NCBI RefSeq assembly: GCF_001592365.1
Contig: NZ_BCWU01000002.1
Location: 124,001-188,000 of the forward strand
DNA from: Gordonia hydrophobica NBRC 16057
GTDB taxonomy: Bacteria > Actinomycetota > Actinomycetes > Mycobacteriales > Mycobacteriaceae
Length of the DNA: 64,000 bases
Direction of reading: 5' to 3'
The notes below the pieces were generated by a model. It was not told where the DNA came from and made no database searches. It was given only the letters and a program-made list of their open reading frames with translations. Below, piece after piece: positions 9,240 through 16,367 of this stretch; position 1 is the first letter of the stretch; each line of letters opens with the position of its first letter. The position numbers and the translations under genes are program-made.

Positions 9240-9638
9240 TCAGTCCGTCGCGTCGTGGTTGGCGCCGTCGTAGTACGCGTCGGGCACTTCCTCGGCCCAC
9301 TCGGCACCGCCGAACGTCACAGCGAGATGCATCATCGACTGGCCGTCTGTCGCGCCGTGCCAGTGGCGCGTGTTCGGCGGGGTCCACACCATGTCGCCGG
9401 TCCGCAGCCGGACGGTTCCGTTCTCGTCGCCGACCAGCGCTTCGCCGTGCTCGACGATGAGCAACTGACCGCCGGGGTGGCTGTGCCAGTGAGTGCGGGC
9501 GCAGGGTGTGAAGAACACGCGCCCGAATGAGTTGCCTGCGTCGTCGGCCTGAAGGATGTCGCGCCACATCTCGCCCGTGTACGGCCCCTTCGATCGTTCT
9601 GACGGGCTGCCGTCGCCCCGCCTCACCACGGTCAACAT
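9240..9638 (-). CDS. Small cupin-domain protein
   Basis: A 132-residue single-domain cupin. Motif 1 is THWHSHPGGQLLIVEHG with two metal-binding His and a Glu. Motif 2 is GDMVWTPPNTRHWHG. It is probably a metal-dependent enzyme, for example a dioxygenase, isomerase or dehydratase. Cupins of this size with a CMD neighbour are common in aromatic and terpenoid catabolic clusters. It is the first gene of a three-gene operon driven by the promoter at 9712-9749. Confidence 0.87.
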   Translation of the reverse strand: MLTVVRRGDGSPSERSKGPYTGEMWRDILQADDAGNSFGRVFFTPCARTHWHSHPGGQLLIVEHGEALVGDENGTVRLRTGDMVWTPPNTRHWHGATDGQSMMHLAVTFGGAEWAEEVPDAYYDGANHDATD

Positions 9639-9711
9639 CTACTGCCACCTCTCGTCATGACGCCGTGCGCCAGATTTCAGAATTGAACCACTGAGATATA
9701 CCTAATTCGGT

Positions 9712-9749
9712 ACGTTCATACTTTATTTCGTACGTCCTCGGTGTGTCAA
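9712..9749 (-). promoter_or_regulatory. Promoter with GTAC operator for cupin operon
   Basis: On the minus strand TTGACA (9749-9744) lies 18 bp before TAAAGT (9725-9720), followed by ATG, AAC and GTAC. The segment 9712-9733 is identical to 1729-1750. The arrangement matches the plus-strand promoters at 3685 and 5881. Confidence 0.62.
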
Positions 9750-9757
9750 CAGTCACG

Positions 9758-11350
9758 TCAGTGGCGCATGGCGGCGACGCCGGCCACATCGACGCGGAAG
9801 GCGTACGACGTCTCCGGATCTCCCCGGACCAGCTCGCGCAGCCGCATCTCGACCTCGTGATCTGCGGCGATCGCCCGCATCCTGATCTGCATCTCATGGT
9901 CGACCCACGATGCGACCATGTACTCCTCGTAGTACCGGCCGTCCACGGCGGGATCGGCGAGCAACTGCCACCGCAACGCTCCGGTGCGCAGACGGATGAG
10001 CCGGATGTGCGCCATGATGTCGACGAACTCGCCCTCCGTGGCGAAGGGAACGTCGTAGAGCACCCGCACCTGCATGGGACGGGCCTGCGCCTCGGCATCC
10101 ACCACGATCTCCGGGCTGACCCACGCGGGCACCGCCGACACGTCACGCTCCCCGAGATCACGCAATGGCAGGAACACGCCCAGCAGCGACCCGGTCAGCA
10201 GCCACACCGCCGCGATCACCAGCATCGCGACCATCGAGAACGCGCTGCCGATCCAGCCGAACACCGCCGCGCCGAAGGCCTGGCCGGCAAAGGTCGCGAT
10301 CATCATCACGGAGATTCCACGAGCCCGAACCCAGCCCGGGAGATACATCTGCAGCGCAGCCTGATCCGTGGCCAACACCGTGGTCCACGCCCAGCCTGCC
10401 AGCACGGTCGCCGCGCCGAGTACCACCGTGTTCGGAGCCGCCGCGGCAACCGCCAGCGACACACCGGCAACCACGAATCCGATCGTCACGACGGTGTTCT
10501 GTCTCGCCATCGCATCCAGACGCGGGAGCGTGACGGCGCCGAGCACGGCACCCGCCCCCTGACAGGCGAGCACGAGCCCGAGCGCCGATGCTCCCGCACC
10601 CAGTCGGGTCGCGAGCACCGGCAGCATGCTCAGGAGCGCCATGACGCCGAAGGTGAACCAGAACGTCCTGGAGATCAGCTTCAGCGCCTGGGGCGAGTGT
10701 TGAACAAACCTCACACCGATGACAGCCGCCGACAGCCATCGCTCCTGCATCCGATCGGCAGCCGGTGGCGGTATCTTCAGCACCGAGAGCACGATCAACA
10801 ACACGACCGTGGCCGGGATCGCGGCGGCGAAGGCGACGCCCACCGAGGTCGCGGCCAGAATGAATCCGGCGATCGCCGGGCCGAGCACCCGAGTGCCGTT
10901 GGTCGCGATGGTGAGCAGCGCCGACGCACGGGGAATCGCGTTCGTCTCGACCAGATCCGGAACCATCGAGCTGAGCGAGGTAAAGGTCACGACGATCCCG
11001 CCCGCCAGAAGGGCCAGCAGCGCGAGCATCGACCACGGGTTCAAGACGCCGCCCAGAGTCAGGCAGACGAGTACCACCTCGCCGGCGAGCACGACCACCT
11101 GAACGCCGATGACGAGCACTCGACGATCAAACCGATCCGCCATGACGCCCGCGGGGATGGCTAGGAGCGCCATGGGCAGCGTCATCGCGACCTGAACGTA
11201 CGGCACCAGCACGTCGCCACCCGGTCTACCCACTAAGAACCATTGCGCCGCGACCGGGAGCATCCATTGCGCCAAGTACGCGGCAGCGACAGCCGACCAC
11301 AGCACCATGAATCGTCGATCGCGGAGCGGGGACGCAGTCCGATCAGCCAC
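9758..11350 (-). CDS. MFS transporter with C-terminal soluble domain (MFS_3-type exporter)
   Basis: A membrane protein of about 530 residues with 10-12 predicted hydrophobic segments over residues 15-405 and the MFS loop ADRFDRRVL. A cytoplasmic tail of about 120 residues looks like a small ferredoxin-like domain. This layout matches the MFS_3 / EntS-like family. It probably exports a pathway compound or protects against the substrate. The GTG at 11350 has GGAGG five bases upstream; ATGs at 11362 and 11368 are in frame but lie inside the operator. It is the distal minus-strand unit of the catabolic cluster. Confidence 0.85.
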   Translation of the reverse strand: MADRTASPLRDRRFMVLWSAVAAAYLAQWMLPVAAQWFLVGRPGGDVLVPYVQVAMTLPMALLAIPAGVMADRFDRRVLVIGVQVVVLAGEVVLVCLTLGGVLNPWSMLALLALLAGGIVVTFTSLSSMVPDLVETNAIPRASALLTIATNGTRVLGPAIAGFILAATSVGVAFAAAIPATVVLLIVLSVLKIPPPAADRMQERWLSAAVIGVRFVQHSPQALKLISRTFWFTFGVMALLSMLPVLATRLGAGASALGLVLACQGAGAVLGAVTLPRLDAMARQNTVVTIGFVVAGVSLAVAAAAPNTVVLGAATVLAGWAWTTVLATDQAALQMYLPGWVRARGISVMMIATFAGQAFGAAVFGWIGSAFSMVAMLVIAAVWLLTGSLLGVFLPLRDLGERDVSAVPAWVSPEIVVDAEAQARPMQVRVLYDVPFATEGEFVDIMAHIRLIRLRTGALRWQLLADPAVDGRYYEEYMVASWVDHEMQIRMRAIAADHEVEMRLRELVRGDPETSYAFRVDVAGVAAMRH

Positions 11351-11362
11351 CGCAACCTCCAT

Positions 11363-11398
11363 GTACATACTAATGAATGCGTGTACTTAATAGAGTAC
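11363..11398 (-). promoter_or_regulatory. GTAC-rich operator/promoter of the MFS gene
   Basis: GTAC occurs three times, with a GTAC-N8-GTAC pair at 11383-11398. On the minus strand the block contains TTAGTATGTAC, close to the GTATG-N3-GTAC core of the other cluster promoters, but the spacing differs. Confidence 0.45.
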
Positions 11399-11552
11399 AG
11401 GCACGAGTCGTTCGCGATGGCCTAACCAGCACTCTCCCGCATCCTCGAGGCCCTCGTTGAGGAGGACACCCGCGGCAGCGGCTGCATCAGGGACACGTCG
11501 TCACATCGCGAGTCGTCGTATGTCGCGCCCCGAACATCGCTAATCTCGCTCC

Positions 11553-12869
11553 ATGCTCTCGTGGAAGTCGGTCGACGCCGACGCCGCCGTGGTCGCACCC
11601 GATGAACGCCTCTCCTGGCCTCGCACCGTCGGCATCGGCGCGCAGCACGTGGTCGCGATGTTCGGCGCAACGTTCCTGGTCCCAGTCCTCACCGGTTTCC
11701 CGCCGTCGACGACGCTGCTGTTCTCCGGAATCGGCACGGTCGTCTTCCTGATCATCACCGGCAATCGGCTCCCGAGTTACCTCGGTTCGAGCTTCGCGGT
11801 GATCGCTCCCGTGATCGCAGCGGTCGGCTCACACGGAACCGGCAGCGCACTGGGCGGTTTCATCGTGCTCGGCGCCACCCTGGTCGCCATCGGTGCGGTG
11901 GTCCACCTCGTCGGCACTCACTGGATCGACGTCGTTCTTCCACCCGTCGTCACCGGCGCGATCGTCGCATTGATCGGGTTCAATCTCGCGCCCGCCGCGA
12001 AGGACAATTTCGAGAAGGGGCCGATCGTCGGGCTGGTCACCCTGGTGTTGATGGTCTTCATCCTCGCCTTCTTCCGCGGGCTGCTCGGCCGACTCGCGAT
12101 CTTCGTCGCCGTCGTCGCCGGGTATCTGCTGGCGCTGGCGATGGGCGACGTCGACACCGACGCCATCGCGTCGGCCGCCTGGATCGGACTCCCCGAGTTC
12201 ACCGCCCCGACCTTTCACCTCTCAGTTCTGCCGCTCTTTCTGCCCGCGGTGATCGCGCTGGTCGCCGAGAACATCGGCCACGTCAAGTCCGTCTCTCAGA
12301 TGACCGGTCGTGACCTCGACCCGATCACCGGTCGCGCGCTGATGGGCGACGGCCTGGCGACGATGCTCGCCGGCGCCGGCGGCGGCACCGCGACAACGAC
12401 GTACGCCGAGAACATCGGCGTCATGGCCGCGACGCGCGTGTACTCAACGGCCGCCTATTGGATCGCAGCATTCGTTGCGATCGCACTGTCGCTGTGCCCC
12501 AAGATCGGTGCGATCATCTCCGCCATTCCGCCGGGCGTCCTGGGCGGCGCGACCATCGTTCTATATGGGCTCGTCGGCCTGCTCGGGGTTCGGATCTGGG
12601 TGACCAATCACGTCGACTTCTCCGCGCCGCTCAATCAGATGACCGCCGCCATCCCCCTCATCATCGGCATCGCCGATTTCACGTGGCAGCTGGGCGACCT
12701 CACCTTCACCGGTATCTCGCTCGGCTCGATCGCCGCGCTCCTCGTCTACCACGGAATGCGCCTCGCGACCGCCGCGCGGAACGCGGCCGACAGCTCTCGG
12801 GATTCCGGCGCGATGGTCGTGCCGAAGTCCGGGCCGACGGGCGCGGACGCGCTCGAGAAGGACCACTGA
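11553..12869 (+). CDS. Uracil/xanthine permease (NCS2 family)
   Basis: A 438-residue inner-membrane nucleobase transporter with about 14 hydrophobic segments. The NCS2 signatures PSYLGSSFAVIAPV, VAENIGHVKSVSQMTGRD and GTATTTYAENIGVMAATRVYS are present, the last being characteristic of uracil permeases. It probably couples proton import to uracil uptake. The first ATG (11553) has no good ribosome site; GCTAAT at 11537-11542 could be the -10 of a short-leader or leaderless transcript. It stands alone and is divergent from the MFS gene. Confidence 0.9.
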   Translation: MLSWKSVDADAAVVAPDERLSWPRTVGIGAQHVVAMFGATFLVPVLTGFPPSTTLLFSGIGTVVFLIITGNRLPSYLGSSFAVIAPVIAAVGSHGTGSALGGFIVLGATLVAIGAVVHLVGTHWIDVVLPPVVTGAIVALIGFNLAPAAKDNFEKGPIVGLVTLVLMVFILAFFRGLLGRLAIFVAVVAGYLLALAMGDVDTDAIASAAWIGLPEFTAPTFHLSVLPLFLPAVIALVAENIGHVKSVSQMTGRDLDPITGRALMGDGLATMLAGAGGGTATTTYAENIGVMAATRVYSTAAYWIAAFVAIALSLCPKIGAIISAIPPGVLGGATIVLYGLVGLLGVRIWVTNHVDFSAPLNQMTAAIPLIIGIADFTWQLGDLTFTGISLGSIAALLVYHGMRLATAARNAADSSRDSGAMVVPKSGPTGADALEKDH

Positions 12870-12945
12870 TCCCAGGCCACTCGCCCATCCCCAATCCTCC
12901 CTGCGCCGATGCCGCCGCCGAAATAACCTGTGATCGCAGGCCTGA

Positions 12946-13013
12946 CGATAACGGCTGCCTCTGACAATCCGGCCCTGTGCTGATATCCCGATCAGCGCAC
13001 GGCATCGTTATCG
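12946..13013. other. Nested inverted repeats upstream of HNH-leader promoter
   Basis: An 8-bp perfect inverted repeat CGATAACG / CGTTATCG (12946-12953, 13006-13013) encloses a smaller GCTGAT / ATCAGC hairpin (about 12979-12996). It ends 5 nt before the -35 of the next promoter, so it may be an operator or the permease terminator. Confidence 0.4.
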
Positions 13014-13018
13014 AACCC

Positions 13019-13047
13019 TTGTTCTTATTCAAAGTGAGGCGTATCAT
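13019..13047 (+). promoter_or_regulatory. Sigma-70-type promoter for the HNH leader RNA
   Basis: TTGTTC (13019-13024) and TATCAT (13042-13047) are separated by exactly 17 bp, so transcription would begin near 13054. This is one of the better housekeeping promoter matches in the window and lies about 680 nt before the HNH start codon. Confidence 0.55.
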
Positions 13048-13087
13048 AGTTGTTACAGCTTCATTGGGATGACTGGAAGGTCGTCTC

Positions 13088-13103
13088 GTGTTGTTTGAGA
13101 ACT
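13088..13103 (+). promoter_or_regulatory. rRNA-type boxA antitermination-like sequence
   Basis: GTGTTGTTTGAGAACT matches the boxA-region sequence found in actinobacterial rRNA leaders and 16S-23S spacers. The neighbouring CTGGAAG upstream and CATAG downstream also resemble those spacers. No rRNA gene is nearby. From memory of rrn sequences, not an alignment. Confidence 0.5.
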
Positions 13104-13255
13104 TCATAGCCGTCGCGCACAGGCGACACGGACTGCTTCCGTAGCACGGGGCTTTAAGGGGTGGTCGGTGGGTGCGCACGGAAGCGGGACCGCCGTCGGT
13201 TCGAGGGTTCGGCCGGCAGGGGTTTGCGGATCGACGCCGAATCGCCGTGAGTTGC

Positions 13256-13440
13256 CTCCTTGGGTTGGAGTCACTCCTCGGGTCGGCCCCTGTGGTAAGG
13301 GGTCGCGTCTCGGGTCGGCTCCTTGGGTTGGGGCCGGGTCTCGGGTCGGTCTCCTTGGGTTGGAGTCGCGGCTCGGGATGGCTCCTTCGGTTGGAGTCGC
13401 CTCTCGAGTAGGCCCCCTGGGTTGGGGCCGGGCGATGCGG
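13256..13440 (+). repeat. Six-copy 31-32-bp tandem repeat forming covarying hairpins
   Basis: Units begin at about 13256, 13287, 13319, 13351, 13382 and 13413. Each contains a four-base left arm, a seven- or eight-base loop close to TTGGGTT, and a right arm. The arms are CTCC/GGAG in copies 1, 4 and 5, CCCC/GGGG in copies 2 and 6, and CTCC/GGGG (one G-T pair) in copy 3. The period is not a multiple of three, which argues against coding. Confidence 0.75.
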
Positions 13441-13728
13441 GCGATCCAGTGCCGGGCCTTCGGGCCGGCGGCCTGTCCTGCGACGTCGCCAGACCACCCT
13501 CCGTTTCGGGTTTCGGGTGGGTCTGGCGGCGGGGGGTGACTGCTTGCGTCGGATCGGTGTCGTGCGTGTTGTCCAACGTCAGCGGCGCATCCGCCCTCGG
13601 GCTCGGCGATCCCGGGCCGGAGGCGATGCTCCGCTACACATCTCGGGCGCGCTCCCCATCGGAGCGAGCCCAGCCAGATCGCGACCCGCAACGGGTCGCG
13701 TTCGCCAACAAAGGCAAGGGGGATTGCC

Positions 13729-15081
13729 ATGGCTATTGTCGACGTCATCACTGAATTCGCTGACGCGCTCATCGAAGCGCTCAGCCCACCCACACTCGCT
13801 GCACCCGGAGGAGAACTCGCGTGCTTGTGTGCGAGTCCTTCGACGGTCGGTTTCGATGACGCTGTCATCGGGCAGACCATGGTGCAGTTGACCCGGGTGG
13901 TCAATCTCGCTGGGACGGCGATGTCGGGGTTGACCGACGCCGCCGGCCGGGCCGGACTACCGGCTCGGAAACGAGTCAAAACCAGCACCGACCTGCTCAA
14001 GCAGTTGGGCATCACGCCGGCAGCCGCGCATCGATACGCGCGGACCGGGCACGCCGCGCACACGATGCCAGGCGTGATGGTTCACGCACGAACCGGCGGC
14101 GTTCCGATCGAACAACTCGATGCCATCGGAAAAGGCATCACGTTCGTGGGTCGACGGGTTCCGCTGGATGAGGATCGACGCGCTGATCTGGCGCGGCGAC
14201 TCTCCTGCCAGGTTACTCCGGCGGATGTCTCCCAGCGCGCTCGGGAACTCGCCCTGGAATGGCAGCCGGAGATCGATGAGACTGATCCCGATGCGGTACC
14301 GGTCGCGGAGAATCCGGATCTCAACGAGATGACGTTGGTGACCGGGGACGACGGCCGCACCACCGGGACGTTCGATCTGGACGCGCTGACCGGCGAGGAA
14401 CTCAATCAGGCGCTCGATCCATTGTGTAAGCCGATTCCGCAGCCCGATGGTTCGCGGGATCCGAGTACCGCTAAGCAACGTCGATCCGACGCGCTCGCGC
14501 AGGTCATTCGCACCTACCTGAACGGGAAAGAGCGGCCGACCGTGTCCGGAGGAGTTCTCCCGCACGTCACCATGATCGTCCCGACCCACTGCGGTGACAG
14601 CAGCGCAGCTGGAAGCTCGTCCCAAGTCGCGTCACTCGGTTTCACCGGCCCGATCTCCCCGGCGACCGTCGGACTCGTCCTCTGCGAAGCCGCGATGCGC
14701 CGAGTCATCCTCGACCAGAACTCGGCACCGCTGGACGTCGGCCGCGAGCACCGCCTGGTGACCGCCGGACTCCGCCGAGCGCTGGAAGCCCGCGACCGAG
14801 GTTGCGCGTTCCCGGGCTGCGGACGCCCGATCTCCTGGACCGACGCTCACCACTGCACACCCTGGTCGGAGGGCGGAGACACTGCGATCGACAACTGCGT
14901 CCTCCTCTGCCGCATGCACCACACCCTGATCCACCAAACCGGCTGGGAAGTGTTCATCGGCCACGACCGCCACCCCTGGTTCCGCCCACCCCTCGACCAA
15001 GCGAACCCGGACCGCCAGCGCGAACCGATTCGCTCCAACGCGAGAAGGACCATGACCGCCGCGCCAACAGCGGCAGCGTGA
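13729..15081 (+). CDS. HNH endonuclease with DUF222 (13E12 repeat family)
   Basis: A 450-residue protein with an N-terminal alpha-helical DUF222/13E12 region (about residues 30-330) and a C-terminal HNH nuclease domain. The HNH domain is visible as CAFPGCG, DAHHCTPWSEGGDT, NCVLLC and MHHTLIHQ, with two zinc-binding Cys pairs and the catalytic His. The family is often multicopy in mycobacteria and relatives; in M. tuberculosis REP13E12 elements serve as phage phiRv1 attachment sites. The ATG at 13729 follows AAGGGGGA held in the loop of a small hairpin. The protein ends in a hydrophilic tail overlapping a 25-bp direct repeat. Its biological role is not known. Confidence 0.9.
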   Translation: MAIVDVITEFADALIEALSPPTLAAPGGELACLCASPSTVGFDDAVIGQTMVQLTRVVNLAGTAMSGLTDAAGRAGLPARKRVKTSTDLLKQLGITPAAAHRYARTGHAAHTMPGVMVHARTGGVPIEQLDAIGKGITFVGRRVPLDEDRRADLARRLSCQVTPADVSQRARELALEWQPEIDETDPDAVPVAENPDLNEMTLVTGDDGRTTGTFDLDALTGEELNQALDPLCKPIPQPDGSRDPSTAKQRRSDALAQVIRTYLNGKERPTVSGGVLPHVTMIVPTHCGDSSAAGSSSQVASLGFTGPISPATVGLVLCEAAMRRVILDQNSAPLDVGREHRLVTAGLRRALEARDRGCAFPGCGRPISWTDAHHCTPWSEGGDTAIDNCVLLCRMHHTLIHQTGWEVFIGHDRHPWFRPPLDQANPDRQREPIRSNARRTMTAAPTAAA

Positions 15082-15156
15082 CCTTCACGCCGCTCCCCAC
15101 GCGGGCGTGACCAGCTGCCCCCGCGCGGGCCGACCTTCACGCCGCTCCCCACGCGG
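15080..15156. repeat. 25-bp direct repeat pair at the HNH gene end
   Basis: A 25-bp sequence at 15080-15104, overlapping the HNH stop codon, is repeated exactly at 15132-15156. The rest of the gap to 15457 holds no gene that I can support; it contains the promoter region of the lipoprotein. Confidence 0.8.
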
Positions 15157-15457
15157 ACCGACACGCGCCGACCTCTCAACTATCACGCGTTCCGGTTCGC
15201 GAAAACCGACAAGAATGGCCCGATTCGTCAGATCTTCGAATCCGCCACGGCACCGAATCCGAGGTCGCCGCGGAATCGCGTCAGGCTCACAGCGCTGACC
15301 TGCACAAACCCTTCCACCGTTCGGACGACAATCCGCATGGCATGTGCACCACCGGATTTCAATTGAGGCCACTCCCACCGAAGTCCACTGCACGACCCGC
15401 CGCACAGCGTTAGGGTGACCCCACCCAGCAACTGCTGGAGAACCGAGAGGGGATTTC

Positions 15458-16090
15458 ATGAATCACGTTGCTCGACGAGTGGCCGGGGTAGTGGCCGCAG
15501 CTTCGCTCACCGCGACCGTCGTCGTGGGTTGCAGCAGCAATGACGACGACAACGCTTCCGCATCGTCGGCATCCATGTCGGCGACCGCGACCGATGGTGC
15601 AGGCTCCACCGACGCCACCGATGGCGCCGACGCAGGAAACTCGGCAGACAAGGCCGAAGTCACCGCCGCAGACGGATCCACCGTGACCTTGACCGGCTCG
15701 ATCGCGAAGAAGTACAACTCCGCGACCGAAGCACAGAAGAAGGACCTCGGCAAGGCGCAGACCGGTGCGGACGCATCCGGCACCAGCTCCACCGGCCTCA
15801 TCTTCCAGCAGTTCGACGGCGGCGTCATCACGGCGAAGTCCGCGGACGCTCCCGGATACATCACCTGGGGCAAGATCCGCGACGCGTGGAACGTCAAGCG
15901 CGACGACACGGGCAAGCCGGCAGCCGACGGCAAGGGCGGCTCGGAAGGCCCGCTCGGCGCACCGACCAGCGACGAGACCGACGAGGGCTCGATGAAGGTC
16001 TCGACGTTCGACAACGGCAAGATCACCTTCAGCCCGAGCGAGAACAAGACCGAGGTCACCGTCGACGGCAAGGTCGTCGACACCGAGTAA
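15458..16090 (+). CDS. Lipoprotein with LGFP-type repeats
   Basis: A 210-residue exported lipoprotein. The signal peptide runs to the lipobox VVVGC (Cys about residue 25). A Ser/Ala/Asp-rich linker of about 45 residues follows, then two degenerate LGFP-type repeats (SIAKKYN to ITWGKIRDAW, and PLGAPTSDETD to GKITFSPS). LGFP repeats are found in mycolyltransferases and other cell-wall proteins of mycolic-acid bacteria, where they are thought to anchor proteins to the wall. The start has GAGAGGGGA six nt upstream. It stands alone between the HNH gene and a terminator. Confidence 0.85.
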   Translation: MNHVARRVAGVVAAASLTATVVVGCSSNDDDNASASSASMSATATDGAGSTDATDGADAGNSADKAEVTAADGSTVTLTGSIAKKYNSATEAQKKDLGKAQTGADASGTSSTGLIFQQFDGGVITAKSADAPGYITWGKIRDAWNVKRDDTGKPAADGKGGSEGPLGAPTSDETDEGSMKVSTFDNGKITFSPSENKTEVTVDGKVVDTE

Positions 16091-16119
16091 CACCGAGTGG
16101 CCTGCAGGACACAGGAGAC

Positions 16120-16160
16120 ACGTCGCCCGATTCGCCGATCGCGAACGGGCGACGTTTCTC
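16120..16160 (+). terminator. Intrinsic terminator after lipoprotein gene
   Basis: A 10-bp stem (16120-16129 with 16146-16155) continues, after one bulged A, into a 5-bp TTCGC/GCGAA stem. The run TTTCTCTTCTT follows. Confidence 0.85.
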
Positions 16161-16367
16161 TTCTTCGAATCGACGAGACGCCCGACGCCGACGCCAGTTC
16201 AGTGCCCGGGTTCGTGCGCCCCGACACAGAAGTTACTCGAAAGTAGCTTTTCTTTAAGAATCGTTTAAGATCACCGGGTACGCCTGATGCCCGGTGCTGC
16301 CGCGGTGGTCGACGACCGACCACCACACGGCCATCGCTCCGGAGCAGTGACCCCTCCGGAGCAGACG

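Larger units (their letters stand above)
13054..13728 (+). ncRNA. Candidate long structured leader RNA of the HNH endonuclease gene
   Basis: From the predicted start near 13054 to the HNH ATG no convincing coding frame exists, but structure is dense. There is a boxA-like sequence (13088-13103), six hairpins at 31-32-nt spacing (13256-13440), and a 13-bp stem with one bulged G (13487-13499 with 13515-13528). Further hairpins lie at about 13617-13632, 13645-13671 and 13681-13699, and a 5-bp stem encloses the ribosome site (13713-13728). Together these suggest a functional RNA rather than spacer DNA. Whether it acts with the HNH protein or only controls its translation is unknown. No recognised RNA family was identified. 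Confidence 0.42.

Noticed and set aside
9655-10161. Minus-strand frame in the MFS-cupin interval
   Set aside because: It is a frame-shifted reading of the MFS tail plus the promoter element; similarity to the extension upstream of the aldo/keto reductase comes from the shared promoter DNA.
13256-13440. CRISPR-like array
   Set aside because: Units are directly adjacent with no unique spacers and no cas genes are present.
12706-14063. Minus-strand frames encoding repeated Pro/Thr/Arg-rich units across the hairpin array
   Set aside because: The repeat period is 31-32 bp, so no frame is kept between copies, and the frames have no ribosome sites; RNA structure explains the pattern better.
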